Shown in pieces: positions 18,328 through 27,936 of a DNA stretch of 64,000 nucleotides (the first letter of the stretch is position 1; the number at the start of each line of letters is the position of its first letter). The stretch is from Mycobacterium sp. 1245805.9. GTDB lineage: Bacteria; Actinomycetota; Actinomycetes; Mycobacteriales; Mycobacteriaceae. The notes beneath the pieces are model-generated. The model did no database searches. It saw only the letters and a list, made by a program, of their open reading frames with translations, and had not been told where the DNA came from. The position numbers and the translations under genes are program-made. The DNA lies in assembly GCF_001672915.1 (NCBI RefSeq), contig NZ_LZKR01000217.1:1-64000 (forward strand). The letters run 5' to 3'.

Positions 18328-18635
18328 CGGCGCGGGCGCCCGGCTGAGACCCAAATCACAACTGGGCACCCACAATTGGGACGGCCAGTCACCGTCCGGT
18401 CACGTTACGACAAAAAATCCCTCGTACGGCCGACCAGGCATTTTCCGCCGACCACTTCTGTTGTAAAAGTGTCTCTAGTGACTGGTGTGAAACTGGGCGG
18501 CGAGCCGGCCGGGTTCATCGCCAAGCGTCATGCAGCGGCGTCGGGCCCCGACGGGGGGGCCTTCTCCGCCTGCACTAGCGGCCGACGCGCGAAGTCACCG
18601 CGACGAGGCCCATGACCCAAGAAGGTGGGAACACC
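18328..18635. other. 308-bp region upstream of ripD
   Basis: No gene is supported. AAGAAGGTGGGAA just before 18636 serves as the ripD ribosome site. A CCCAA...TTGGG dyad near 18351-18379 follows the membrane-protein gene and could act as a weak terminator, without a T-tract. An AT-rich stretch around 18460-18490 is the likeliest promoter position for ripD. Confidence 0.35.
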
Positions 18636-19382
18636 ATGAAACGCATGTTCGCTTTCGCGGTCGGTCTCGCGATGCTGGTGGCCCCGTTGGCCACCGCCAG
18701 CATCGCGACCGCCGACCCCGGCACCCGGCCGATGGACTACCAGCAGGCCACCGACATCGTCGTCATGCGCGGTCTTTCGCAGCGCGGCGTGCCGTTTTCC
18801 TGGGCGGGCGGCGGCGTCACCGGCCCCACTCGCGGCAAGGGCACCGGGGCCATGACCGTCGGTTTCGACGCCTCGGGCCTGATGCAGTACGCCTACGCCG
18901 GCGCGGGCATCAAGCTGCCGCGTTCCTCCGGTGAGATGTACCGGCTGGGCCAGAAGGTGCTGCCGCAGCAGGCACAACGCGGTGACCTGATCTTCTACGG
19001 TCCCGAGGGCACCCAGAGCGTCGCGATGTACCTCGGCAACAACCAGATGCTCGAGGTGGGCGACGTGGTCCAGGTGTCGCCGGTGCGTGCCAACGGGATG
19101 ACTCCGTACCTGGTCCGGGTTCTCGGCGTCCAGCAGACCCCGTTCCAGCAGGCTCCGCTGCAGCAGGTGCCCACCCAACAGGCGCCACTGCAGCAAGCGC
19201 CGGTCCAGCAGGTCCCGACCCAGCAGCCGCCACTGCAACAGGCGCCGGTGCAGCAGGTCCCGACCCAGCAGGCACCGCTGCAGCAGGCGCCGGTGCAGCA
19301 GGCTCCGGTGCAGCAGCTGCCCCTGCTGCAGCAGCCGCAGCAGGCGCCGGTGCAGCAGTCGCCCTACGGCATCACGCGGTAG
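18636..19382 (+). CDS. ripD: RipD-like NlpC/P60 protein with degenerate active site
   Basis: 248 aa from ATG 18636; an ATG at 18612 would precede the signal peptide and is less likely. Signal peptide MKRMFAFAVGLAMLVAPLATASIATA, then an NlpC/P60 domain (about residues 30-165). The catalytic Cys of the family motif DCSGL is replaced by Ala79 (GFDASGL), and the usual His of HVxxYLG is Ser128 (TQSVAMYLG). As described for M. tuberculosis RipD (Rv1566c), it is therefore expected to bind peptidoglycan without cleaving it. The C-terminal third is a Pro/Gln repeat tail. Context bioA-membrane protein-ripD-acyltransferase matches M. tuberculosis. Confidence 0.93.
   Translation: MKRMFAFAVGLAMLVAPLATASIATADPGTRPMDYQQATDIVVMRGLSQRGVPFSWAGGGVTGPTRGKGTGAMTVGFDASGLMQYAYAGAGIKLPRSSGEMYRLGQKVLPQQAQRGDLIFYGPEGTQSVAMYLGNNQMLEVGDVVQVSPVRANGMTPYLVRVLGVQQTPFQQAPLQQVPTQQAPLQQAPVQQVPTQQPPLQQAPVQQVPTQQAPLQQAPVQQAPVQQLPLLQQPQQAPVQQSPYGITR
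19138..19368 (+). repeat. Pro-Gln repeat tail of RipD
   Basis: Tandem degenerate 12-15 bp units (CAGCAGGCGCCGGTG-like) encode QQAPLQQAPVQQVPTQQ repeats. Repeat number is expected to vary between strains, and the tract is a candidate wall-binding or spacer segment. Confidence 0.75.
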
Positions 19383-19501
19383 CCGTCAGCCGGGGCCGTT
19401 TCGCCCCGCCGAACACCCGCCACTTGCTCCCTTGAGCAGGCTCGCCGCCAGGCCGGCCGTCAGGAGCGGGTGGCGGTTTTCGGATAAGTTGGCGGTTGAC
19501 C

Positions 19502-21608
19502 ATGCAGACCCTGTCGCCGCCCCGTCCACCGGTTGCCGCCGCACCGGTGCCGGCGCGCGCGACCGGGTTCTACCGCTACGACCTCGACGGCCTGCGCGGC
19601 ATCGCGATCGCGCTCGTCGCCGCGTTCCACGTCTGGTTCGGGCGGGTGTCGGGCGGCGTCGACGTCTTTCTCGCGCTGTCCGGGTTCTTCTTCGGCGGGA
19701 AGATCCTGCGCACCGCCCTCAACCCGGACCTCGCGCTGTCGCCGGCGGCCGAGGTGGTCCGGCTGGTCCGCCGGCTGCTTCCCGCCCTGGTGGTGGTCCT
19801 GGCTGGCTGCGGGCTGCTGACGGTCCTGGTGCAGCCCGAAACCCGCTGGGAGACGTTCGCCGACCAGAGCCTGGCCAGCCTCGGCTACTACCAGAACTGG
19901 GAGCTGGCCAACTCCGCGGCGGACTACCTGCGGGCGGGCGAGGCCGTCACCCCGCTGCAGCACATCTGGTCCATGTCGGTACAGGGCCAGTTCTACGTCG
20001 CCTTCCTGCTGCTGGTCGCCGGGTGCGCCGTCCTGCTGCGCCGTCCGCTCGCGGCGCACCTGCGCACGGTGTTCCTGGTGCTGCTCGGCGCGCTGACGGT
20101 GGCCTCGTTCATCTACGCCGCCATCGCCCATCAGGACAACCAGGCGCTCGCCTACTACAACAGCTTCGCGCGGGCCTGGGAGTTGCTGCTGGGCGCGCTC
20201 GTCGGCGCCGTCGTGCCCCACGTGCGCTGGCCGATGTGGCTGCGCACCGCCCTCGCCGCCGCCGCGCTGGCGGCGATCGTGTCGTGCGGGGCCCTGATCG
20301 ACGGCGTCAAGGAATTTCCCGGCCCGTGGGCGCTGGTCCCCGTCGGGGCCACCATGCTGATGATCCTGGCCGGGGCCAACCTGCCGGCCGGCGCCGGCGA
20401 TCGGCTGCCGCTGCCGAACCGGATGCTGGCGGCGGGGCCGCTGGTGGCGCTGGGCGCGATGGCCTACTCGCTGTACCTGTGGCACTGGCCGCTGCTCATC
20501 TTCTGGCTGTCCTACAGCGGCCACCGCCACGCCGGCTTCGTCGACGGCGCGGCGGTGCTGCTGGTCTCCGGGGTGCTGGCCTACCTGACCACCCGGCTGG
20601 TCGAAGACCCCCGCGCTCCCCTGGTCGCCGCGCCTGCGCAGACCGACGATGGCGCTGGGGTCGATGGTGGTGCTGCTCGCCGTCACGCTCACCGCGACGT
20701 CGTTCACCTGGCGTCAGCACGTCACGGTGTTGCGCGCCGCGGGCAAGGAGCTCAGCGTCCTCAACCCGCAGGACTACCCGGGCGCGCGGGCCCTCACCGA
20801 GCACGTGCGGGTCCCGGCGCTGCCGATGCGGCCCAGCGTGCTGGAGGTCAAGGACGACCTGCCGATCTCGACCCGGGACGGCTGCATCAGTGACTTCGTC
20901 AACCCCGCGCTGGTCAACTGCACCTACGGCGACGTCGCGGCCACCCGCAGCATCGCGCTGGCCGGCGGGTCGCACGCGGAGCACTGGCTGCCCGCGCTCG
21001 ACCTGCTCGGCCAGCAGCACCACTTCAAGGTGGTCACCTACCTGAAGATGGGCTGCCCGTTGTCCACCGAGGAAGTCCCGCTGATCATGGGCAACAACGC
21101 CCCGTACATGCAGTGCCGCGAGTGGGTCCAGCGGACAATGGCCAAGCTGGTCACCGACCGGCCCGACTACGTGTTCACCACGACGACCCGTCCGTGGAAC
21201 ATCAAGAGCGGCGACGTGATGCCGGCGACCTATATCGGCATCTGGCAAACGTTGTCGGACAACAACATTCCCATCCTCGGCATGCGAGACACCCCGTGGC
21301 TGGTCAAGAACGGCAAGCCGTTCGACCCCGCGGACTGCCTGGCGAAGAAGGGCGGCAGCCCCGAGTCGTGCGCGGTCAAGCGCTCCGACGTGCTGGCCGA
21401 TCGCAACCAGACGCTCGACTTCGTCACACAATTTCCGTTGCTGAAGGTCCTCGACATGTCGGACGCGATCTGCCGCGCCGACGTCTGCCGCCCCGTCGAG
21501 GGAAACGTGCTGATCTACCACGGTGCGCACCACCTGTCGCCCACCTACGTGCGGAGCATGAGCAACGAGCTGGGCCGCCAGATCGGGGCCAGCACCGGTT
21601 GGTGGTGA
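19502..21608 (+). pseudogene. Acyltransferase-3/SGNH wall acetylase-like protein, frameshifted (Rv1565c-like)
   Basis: Two frames together form one protein of about 701 aa. The first (ATG 19502, stop 20893) holds the multi-span acyltransferase-3 domain, with DLDGLRGIAIALVAAFHVWFG (motif His) and about ten membrane spans. The second, open from before 20649 to 21608, holds one span and an SGNH-like domain (LAGGSHAEHW; C-terminal GAHHLSPTYV). Removing one C from the C5 run at 20608-20612 joins them smoothly as VEDPALPWSPRLRRPTMALGSM. Family members O-acetylate peptidoglycan or cell-surface glycans. M. tuberculosis Rv1565c is a single 729-aa protein at the same place. Either a real frameshift or a sequencing error. 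Confidence 0.85.
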
Positions 21609-21641
21609 CAGGCCGCCGCACGCGGGCGCGGATAAGGTCGG

Positions 21642-23867
21642 ATGATGCCAACGAACAACCCAGCCTCGGGGAAGGGCGTTGCGAAAGGCGCCGCCGCGCA
21701 GGATGCCGGCAGCACCCAGCCCAGACTGGCCACGGTTTGGCCGGGAAACCCCTATCCGCTCGGCGCCTCCTATGACGGCGCGGGCACCAACTTTTCGCTG
21801 TTCTCCGAGATCGCCGACAAGGTCGAGTTGTGTCTGATCGACGACGCCGGGAGCGAATCGCGCATCCCGCTGGATGAGGTCGACGGATTCGTCTGGCACG
21901 CCTACCTGCCCAACATCGTCCCGGGTCAGCGTTACGGCTTTCGGGTCCACGGCCCCTTCGACCCGGCGGCCGGGCACCGGTGTGACCCCAGCAAGCTGCT
22001 GTTGGACCCGTACGGCAAGGCCTTCCACGGCGATTTCGACTTCGGCCAGGCGCTGTTCTCCTACGACCTCAAGGCGGTCGACCCGGACGGCCCGAACGCC
22101 GACGGGCTCGACCCCGGGACTCCGCCCATGGTGGACTCGCTCGGCCACACCATGACCAGCGTGGTGAGCAACCCGTTCTTCGACTGGGGCTCCGACCGGG
22201 CCCCGCTCACCCCGTACCACGAGACCGTCATCTACGAGGCCCACGTCAAGGGCATGACGCAGACCCATCCGGGCATCCCCGAGCAGCTTCGCGGCACCTA
22301 CGCCGGGCTTGCCCACCCGGTGGTCATCGACCACCTGAAGTCGCTCAACGTCACCGCCATCGAGCTGATGCCCGTTCACCAGTTCATGCATGACTCGCGA
22401 CTGCTGGACCTCGGGCTGCGAAACTACTGGGGCTACAACACCTTTGGCTTTTTCGCCCCGCACAACCAGTACGCGGCCAACCGCACGGCCAGCGTCGCCG
22501 AGTTCAAATCGATGGTGCGCAGTTTCCACGAGGCGGGCATCGAGGTCATCCTCGACGTGGTGTACAACCACACCGCCGAGGGCAATCACCTCGGTCCGAC
22601 GATCAACTTCCGCGGCATCGACAACGCGGCCTATTACCGGCTCGTCGACACGGACCTGCGGTTGTACAAGGACTACACCGGCACCGGCAACAGCCTCAAC
22701 CCCCGCCACCCGCACGTGCTGCAGCTGATCATGGACTCGCTGCGTTACTGGGTGCTCGAGATGCACGTCGACGGGTTCCGCTTCGACCTGGCCGCCACGC
22801 TGGCCCGCGAGCTGCACGACGTCGACCGGCTGAGCGCGTTTTTCGACCTGGTGCAGCAGGATCCGATCGTCAGCCAGGTCAAATTGATCGCCGAGCCGTG
22901 GGACGTCGGCGAGGGCGGCTACCAGGTGGGAAACTTCCCGGGTTTGTGGACGGAGTGGAACGGGAAGTATCGCGATACTGTGCGCGACTACTGGCGGGGG
23001 GAGCCCGCGACCCTGGGCGAGTTCGCCTCCCGGCTGACCGGGTCGTCGGACCTCTATGAGGTGACCGGCCGGCGCCCCAGCGCCAGCATCAACTTCGTCA
23101 CCGCCCACGACGGGTTCACGCTGCACGACCTGGTTTCCTACAACGAGAAGCACAACATGGCCAACGGCGAGGACAACCGCGACGGCGAAAGCCACAACCG
23201 GTCGTGGAACTGCGGCGTCGAGGGCCCCACCGACGACCCCGACATCCTGGCACTGCGCGCCCGCCAGATGCGCAACTTCTGGGCGACGCTGCTGGTCAGC
23301 CAGGGCACGCCGATGATCGCGCACGGCGACGAGTTCGGCCGCACCCAGAACGGCAACAACAACGTCTACTGCCAGGACTCCGAATTGTCCTGGATGGACT
23401 GGTCATTGGTCGAAAAGAACGCCGACCTGCTGGCGTTCGCGCGCAAGGTGACCACCCTGCGCAAGAACCATCCGGTGTTTCGCCGGCGCCGGTTCTTCGA
23501 GGGCGAGCCGATCCGAAGCGGCGACGAGGTCCGCGACATCGCCTGGCTGAATCCGAGCAGCCGCGAGATGACGCACGAGGACTGGGGCGAGAGCATCCAC
23601 AAGTGTGTCGCGGTGTTCCTCAACGGCGACGCCATCACCGCGCCGAACGCGCGAGGCGAGCGGGTGGTCGACGACTCGTTCCTGTTGTGCTTCAACGCCG
23701 GTGAGGACGAGGTCGAGTTCGTGATGCCGCCCGACGACTACGCCCAGGAGTGGACCGTGGAGCTGGACACCAATCATCCCGCCGGTGAGGCGGACCAGGT
23801 GGTCAGCGCCGAGGAGAAGGTCCCGCTGCCCTCACGTTCGCTGCTGATCCTTCGTAAGACCTTGTGA
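21642..23867 (+). CDS. treX: Glycogen debranching enzyme (isoamylase type)
   Basis: 741 aa. GH13 enzyme of the TreX/GlgX type that hydrolyses alpha-1,6 branches of glycogen and feeds linear maltooligosaccharides to TreY and TreZ. It has an N-terminal CBM48-like region (WPGNPYPLGASYDGAGTNFSLFS), then a TIM barrel with VVYNHTAEGN, DGFRFDLA (nucleophile Asp near 382), LIAEPWD (acid/base Glu near 417) and the FVTAHDGFTLHDL third-acid motif. Cytosolic. It sits 33 bp after the acyltransferase frame and three bases before treY, in the same order as Rv1564c-Rv1562c. Confidence 0.96.
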   Translation: MMPTNNPASGKGVAKGAAAQDAGSTQPRLATVWPGNPYPLGASYDGAGTNFSLFSEIADKVELCLIDDAGSESRIPLDEVDGFVWHAYLPNIVPGQRYGFRVHGPFDPAAGHRCDPSKLLLDPYGKAFHGDFDFGQALFSYDLKAVDPDGPNADGLDPGTPPMVDSLGHTMTSVVSNPFFDWGSDRAPLTPYHETVIYEAHVKGMTQTHPGIPEQLRGTYAGLAHPVVIDHLKSLNVTAIELMPVHQFMHDSRLLDLGLRNYWGYNTFGFFAPHNQYAANRTASVAEFKSMVRSFHEAGIEVILDVVYNHTAEGNHLGPTINFRGIDNAAYYRLVDTDLRLYKDYTGTGNSLNPRHPHVLQLIMDSLRYWVLEMHVDGFRFDLAATLARELHDVDRLSAFFDLVQQDPIVSQVKLIAEPWDVGEGGYQVGNFPGLWTEWNGKYRDTVRDYWRGEPATLGEFASRLTGSSDLYEVTGRRPSASINFVTAHDGFTLHDLVSYNEKHNMANGEDNRDGESHNRSWNCGVEGPTDDPDILALRARQMRNFWATLLVSQGTPMIAHGDEFGRTQNGNNNVYCQDSELSWMDWSLVEKNADLLAFARKVTTLRKNHPVFRRRRFFEGEPIRSGDEVRDIAWLNPSSREMTHEDWGESIHKCVAVFLNGDAITAPNARGERVVDDSFLLCFNAGEDEVEFVMPPDDYAQEWTVELDTNHPAGEADQVVSAEEKVPLPSRSLLILRKTL

Positions 23868-23870
23868 CGC

Positions 23871-26171
23871 ATGCCCTTTCCCGTCCTGTCCACCTACCGG
23901 CTGCAGCTGCGGGGTGAGTCCAGCGGGTTCGGGTTCACCTTCGCCGACGCCGAGGCCCTGCTGGATTACCTCGACGACCTCGGGGTGAGCCATCTGTACC
24001 TGTCCCCCGTGCTGACCGCCGCCCGGGGGTCGAACCACGGCTACGACGTCACCGATCCCACCACGGTCGCCCCGGAGCTGGGCGGCGCCGACGGCCTGGC
24101 GCGGCTGTCGGCGGCGGCCCGTTCGCGCGGCATGGGCCTGATCGTCGACATCGTCCCCAATCACCTCGGCATCGACGACCCCGAGCAGAACGCGTGGTGG
24201 TGGGACGTGTTGCGGCACGGCCGGGACTCGCGGTACGCCGCGTTCTTCGACGTCGACTGGGACCTCGACGAGGACGGCCGAATTGTGCTGCCAATACTGG
24301 GTTCCGACGACGACGCGGCCGAGGTGAAGGTCGACGGCGACCGGCTGCGCCTCGGCGACCTCGCCCTGCCCATCGCCCCGGGCACCGGGGAGGGCAGCGG
24401 CCCGCAGGTCCATGACCGCCAGCACTACCGGTTGGTGGGCTGGCGAAACGGGGCCTGCGGCTACCGGCGCTTCTTCTCGATCACCTCGCTGGCCGGGCTG
24501 CGGCAGGAAGACCGCGCGGTGTTCGACGCCAGCCACGCCGAAATCGCCCGCTGGTTCGACGAGGGGCTCGTCGACGGCGTGCGCATCGACCATCCCGACG
24601 GATTGTCCGACCCCTGCGGGTATTTGGCCCGGCTGCGCGAGCTGCTCGGGTCCGACGCGTGGATCGTCATCGAGAAGATCCTCGCCGTCGACGAGGCACT
24701 CGAGCCGACGCTGCCGGTGGCCGGCACCACCGGCTACGACGTGCTCCGGCAGGTGGGCGGCGTCTTCGTCGACCCCGCCGGCGAGGAGGCGCTCACCGCG
24801 CTCGTCGACTCCGCGGGCCTGGATTACGGCGCCATGCCCGGGCTGCTCGCCGAGCTCAAGGTCCGCGCCGCCACCGAGACCCTGGCCAGCGAGCTGGCCC
24901 GGCTGCGCCGGGCGGTCGCGGCCACGGCGGGCACCGATCACCCGCTGCTGCCCGAGGCGATCGCCGCCCTGCTCACCCACATCGGCGTCTACCGCAGCGA
25001 CTACCCCGGCCTGGTCGCGCTGCTGCCCACCGCGTTGGCCGAAACACAGGCGCAGTCACCACAATTGGGGCCCGCGCTGCAGGTGCTGGCGGCGGCGCTG
25101 GCCGAGGGCGGCGAGCCCGCGACCCGGCTGCAGCAGCTCTGCGGCGCGGTGACCGCCAAGGCCGTCGAGGACTGCCTGTTCTACCGCGACGCCCGGCTCG
25201 TCTCGCTCAACGAGGTGGGCGGCGAACCGCACCGCTTCGGCGTCGGCCTCGCGGAGTTTCACCACAGCGCCGCCGACCGCGCTCGGCTGTGGCCGCACAC
25301 GATGACGACGCTGACCACCCATGACACCAAGCGCGGCGAGGACGTGCGGGCCCGCATCGGCGTGCTGTCCCAGGTGCCGTCGCTGTGGACCGAGTTCGTG
25401 GCCCGCTGGGAGGTCCGGGCCCCCTCGCCCGATCCCGCGACCGGACAGTTCCTGTGGCAGAACATCTTCGGGGTGTGGCCGGTGAACGGGCAGGTGACCG
25501 CGGAGCTGCGCGCCCGGTTGCACGCCTATGCCGAGAAGGCCATCCGGGAGGCGGCCTGGCACACCTCGTGGAGCGACCCGGACGCCGCCTTCGAGGGCGC
25601 GGTGCACCGGTGGCTGGACACCATCCTCGACGGCCCGGTGGCCGGCCAGCTGACCGAGCTTGTGGTCCAACTCAATCCGCACGCCGCCAGCGACGCGCTC
25701 GGCCAGAAGCTGCTCGCGCTCACCGTGCCCGGGACGCCGGACGTCTACCAGGGCACCGAGTTGTGGGACGACAGCCTGGTCGACCCCGACAACCGTCGCC
25801 CCGTCGACTACGCCGCCCGCCGGGCCGCGCTGAAAGACCTGCAGCATCCCAAGATTCGCGTGGTCACCGCGGCGCTTCGGGTGCGCCGCGCCCGCCCGGA
25901 GACGTTCCTGCGCGGCGGCTACCATCCGGTGCTCGCCGCCGGCGAGGCCGCCGAGCACGTGGTGGCGTTCCGCCGCGGGGACGACGTGCTGGTCACGGTG
26001 ACCCGCTGGACCGTGCGGCTGGCCGAAAAGGGCTGGGGCAACACCGTGGTGCCGTTGCCCGAGGGCACCTGGACCGACGCCCTGTCCGGCGCCGTGGCCA
26101 GCGGGGCGACCTCCGCGGCCCAACTGTTCTCCGACCTGCCCGTCGTCCTGCTGGAGCGCCGGCATGACTGA
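23871..26171 (+). CDS. treY: Malto-oligosyltrehalose synthase
   Basis: 766 aa. TreY isomerises the terminal alpha-1,4 bond of maltooligosaccharides to alpha,alpha-1,1, creating a trehalose end. The typical N-terminus STYRLQLRGESSGFGFTFADA is present, followed by YLSPVLTAARGSNHGYDVTDP and VDIVPNHLG. DGVRIDHPDGL contains the nucleophile Asp near residue 240, WIVIEKIL the Glu near 268, and LTTHDTKRGEDVRARI is a late TreY signature. Starts at ATG 23871, three bases after treX, and overlaps treZ by eight bases, so the three are co-translated. Confidence 0.96.
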   Translation: MPFPVLSTYRLQLRGESSGFGFTFADAEALLDYLDDLGVSHLYLSPVLTAARGSNHGYDVTDPTTVAPELGGADGLARLSAAARSRGMGLIVDIVPNHLGIDDPEQNAWWWDVLRHGRDSRYAAFFDVDWDLDEDGRIVLPILGSDDDAAEVKVDGDRLRLGDLALPIAPGTGEGSGPQVHDRQHYRLVGWRNGACGYRRFFSITSLAGLRQEDRAVFDASHAEIARWFDEGLVDGVRIDHPDGLSDPCGYLARLRELLGSDAWIVIEKILAVDEALEPTLPVAGTTGYDVLRQVGGVFVDPAGEEALTALVDSAGLDYGAMPGLLAELKVRAATETLASELARLRRAVAATAGTDHPLLPEAIAALLTHIGVYRSDYPGLVALLPTALAETQAQSPQLGPALQVLAAALAEGGEPATRLQQLCGAVTAKAVEDCLFYRDARLVSLNEVGGEPHRFGVGLAEFHHSAADRARLWPHTMTTLTTHDTKRGEDVRARIGVLSQVPSLWTEFVARWEVRAPSPDPATGQFLWQNIFGVWPVNGQVTAELRARLHAYAEKAIREAAWHTSWSDPDAAFEGAVHRWLDTILDGPVAGQLTELVVQLNPHAASDALGQKLLALTVPGTPDVYQGTELWDDSLVDPDNRRPVDYAARRAALKDLQHPKIRVVTAALRVRRARPETFLRGGYHPVLAAGEAAEHVVAFRRGDDVLVTVTRWTVRLAEKGWGNTVVPLPEGTWTDALSGAVASGATSAAQLFSDLPVVLLERRHD

Positions 26172-27936
26172 ATTCCGGGTCTGGGCGCCCAAACCCGCGC
26201 AAGTGCGACTCGACCTGGACGGCGCCGTGCACCCCATGACGCGATCCCACGACGGCTGGTGGCACGCGGACGTCGACGCGCCGCCGGGGGCGCGGTACGG
26301 ATACCTGCTCGACGACGACCCCACCGTGCTGCCCGACCCCCGCTCGCCCCGCCAGCCCGACGGGGTGCACGCCCGCTCGCAGCTGTGGGACCCTCCCGAC
26401 GCCTGGACCGACGGCGACTGGCCGGGCCGGTCGGTCGAAGGGGCGGTGATCTACGAAATGCACGTCGGCACGTTCACCGCCGGCGGCACGCTCGATTCGG
26501 CCGTCGAAAAGCTGGGCCACCTGGTCGATCTCGGCGTCGACTTCGTCGAGCTGATGCCGGTCAACTCCTTCGCCGGCACCCACGGCTGGGGATACGACGG
26601 CGTGCTGTGGTACAGCGTGCACGAACCCTACGGCGGACCCGACGGCCTGGTCCGGTTCGTCGACGCCTGCCACGCGCGCGGCCTGGGGGTGCTGATCGAC
26701 GCGGTGTTCAACCATCTCGGCCCGTCGGGAAACTACCTGCCGCGCTTCGGTCCCTACCTGTCGTCGGCGAGCAACCCGTGGGGCGAGGGCATCAACATCG
26801 CCGACGCCGACTCCGACGAGGTGCGCCGCTACATCATCGGCTGCGCGCTGCGCTGGATGCGCGACTTCCACGCCGACGGCCTGCGACTCGACGCGGTCCA
26901 CGCGCTGGTGGACACCACGGCCATCCACATCCTCGAGGAACTCGCCACCGAAACCGACGCGCTGTCAAGCCAACTGGGCCGCCCGCTGTCGCTGGTCGCC
27001 GAAAGCGACCTCAACGACCCGCGGTTGATCACCCCGCGCGAACGCAACGGCTACGGGCTGACCGCGCAGTGGGCCGACGACATCCACCACGCCATCCACA
27101 CCGCCGTGTCCGGCGAGCGGCAGGGCTACTACGCCGATTTCGGGTCGCTGGCCACGCTGGCGGAGACGTTGCGACGCGGCTACTTCCACGCCGGCACCTA
27201 CTCGTCGTTCCGGCACCGCCGCCACGGGCGACCGCTGGACACCGCGACCATCCCGGCCACCCGGCTGGTCACCTACACCTGCACGCATGATCAGGTCGGC
27301 AACCGGGCGCTCGGCGATCGCCCCTCGCAGAACCTGAGCCCCGGCCAGCTGGCGGTCAAGGCCGCCCTCGTCCTCGGATCGCCCTACACCGCAATGCTTT
27401 TCATGGGCGAGGAATGGGGCGCGTCCACACCGTTCCAATTCTTCAGCTCGCATCCCGAACCGGAGCTGGCGCGGGCCACGGCCGAGGGCCGCAAGGCCGA
27501 GTTCGCCGAACACGGCTGGGATGCCGCAAAGAACGGGGCCATCCCCGACCCGCAGGACCCGGAGACGTTCCGGCGCTCCAAGCTGGACTGGGACGAGGCC
27601 GGCGGCGGGGAGCACGCCCGCCTGCTGGACACCTATCGGGATCTGATCACGCTGCGGCGCGACGACGCCGACCTGGCCGACCCCTGGCTGGAGCACCTCG
27701 TCGTCGAATACGACGAAGCCGAGCGCTGGATCACGTTGCACCGCGGCGGATTGCGCATCGCCTGCAACCTGGGCGCCGAGCCGGTGACCGTGCCGGTGAC
27801 CGGCGAGCTCGTCCTCGCCTGGGGCGAACCGAAGCTCGACGCCGACAGCGCCAAGCTGCCCGGGCATTCGTTCGCCATCCTGGCAGTGCGCGAGAAGTCA
27901 GTGCGCTCGCCGGCTCAGAACAGCGTGCCGCAATAG
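26164..27936 (+). CDS. treZ: Malto-oligosyltrehalose trehalohydrolase
   Basis: 590 aa. TreZ hydrolyses the bond next to the trehalosyl end made by TreY, releasing trehalose. It shows an N-terminal CBM48-like domain (TEFRVWAPKPAQVRLDLDG), then a GH13 barrel: IYEMHVGTFTAGGTL, IDAVFNHLGPSGNY, DGLRLDAVHAL (nucleophile Asp near 244), LVAESDLND (Glu near 280) and FMGEEWGASTPFQFF. The TreXYZ route is one of the mycobacterial routes to trehalose, the core sugar of TDM and sulfolipids. It is the last gene of the tre operon, and its 3' end overlaps the convergent acetyltransferase gene by 22 bp. Confidence 0.96.
   Translation: MTEFRVWAPKPAQVRLDLDGAVHPMTRSHDGWWHADVDAPPGARYGYLLDDDPTVLPDPRSPRQPDGVHARSQLWDPPDAWTDGDWPGRSVEGAVIYEMHVGTFTAGGTLDSAVEKLGHLVDLGVDFVELMPVNSFAGTHGWGYDGVLWYSVHEPYGGPDGLVRFVDACHARGLGVLIDAVFNHLGPSGNYLPRFGPYLSSASNPWGEGINIADADSDEVRRYIIGCALRWMRDFHADGLRLDAVHALVDTTAIHILEELATETDALSSQLGRPLSLVAESDLNDPRLITPRERNGYGLTAQWADDIHHAIHTAVSGERQGYYADFGSLATLAETLRRGYFHAGTYSSFRHRRHGRPLDTATIPATRLVTYTCTHDQVGNRALGDRPSQNLSPGQLAVKAALVLGSPYTAMLFMGEEWGASTPFQFFSSHPEPELARATAEGRKAEFAEHGWDAAKNGAIPDPQDPETFRRSKLDWDEAGGGEHARLLDTYRDLITLRRDDADLADPWLEHLVVEYDEAERWITLHRGGLRIACNLGAEPVTVPVTGELVLAWGEPKLDADSAKLPGHSFAILAVREKSVRSPAQNSVPQ

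Noticed and set aside
18351..18379. CCCAA/TTGGG dyad as an intrinsic terminator
   Set aside because: The loop is long and there is no T-tract; not enough for a terminator call.
19138..19368. Regular short repeats that could look like a CRISPR array
   Set aside because: The units are contiguous, in frame and encode QQAP-type residues; there are no unique spacers and no cas genes.
20496..23324. A 942-codon open frame antisense to treX and the acyltransferase
   Set aside because: The + strand shows intact GH13 catalytic motifs; the antisense frame has no recognisable domain and reflects GC-rich codon bias.
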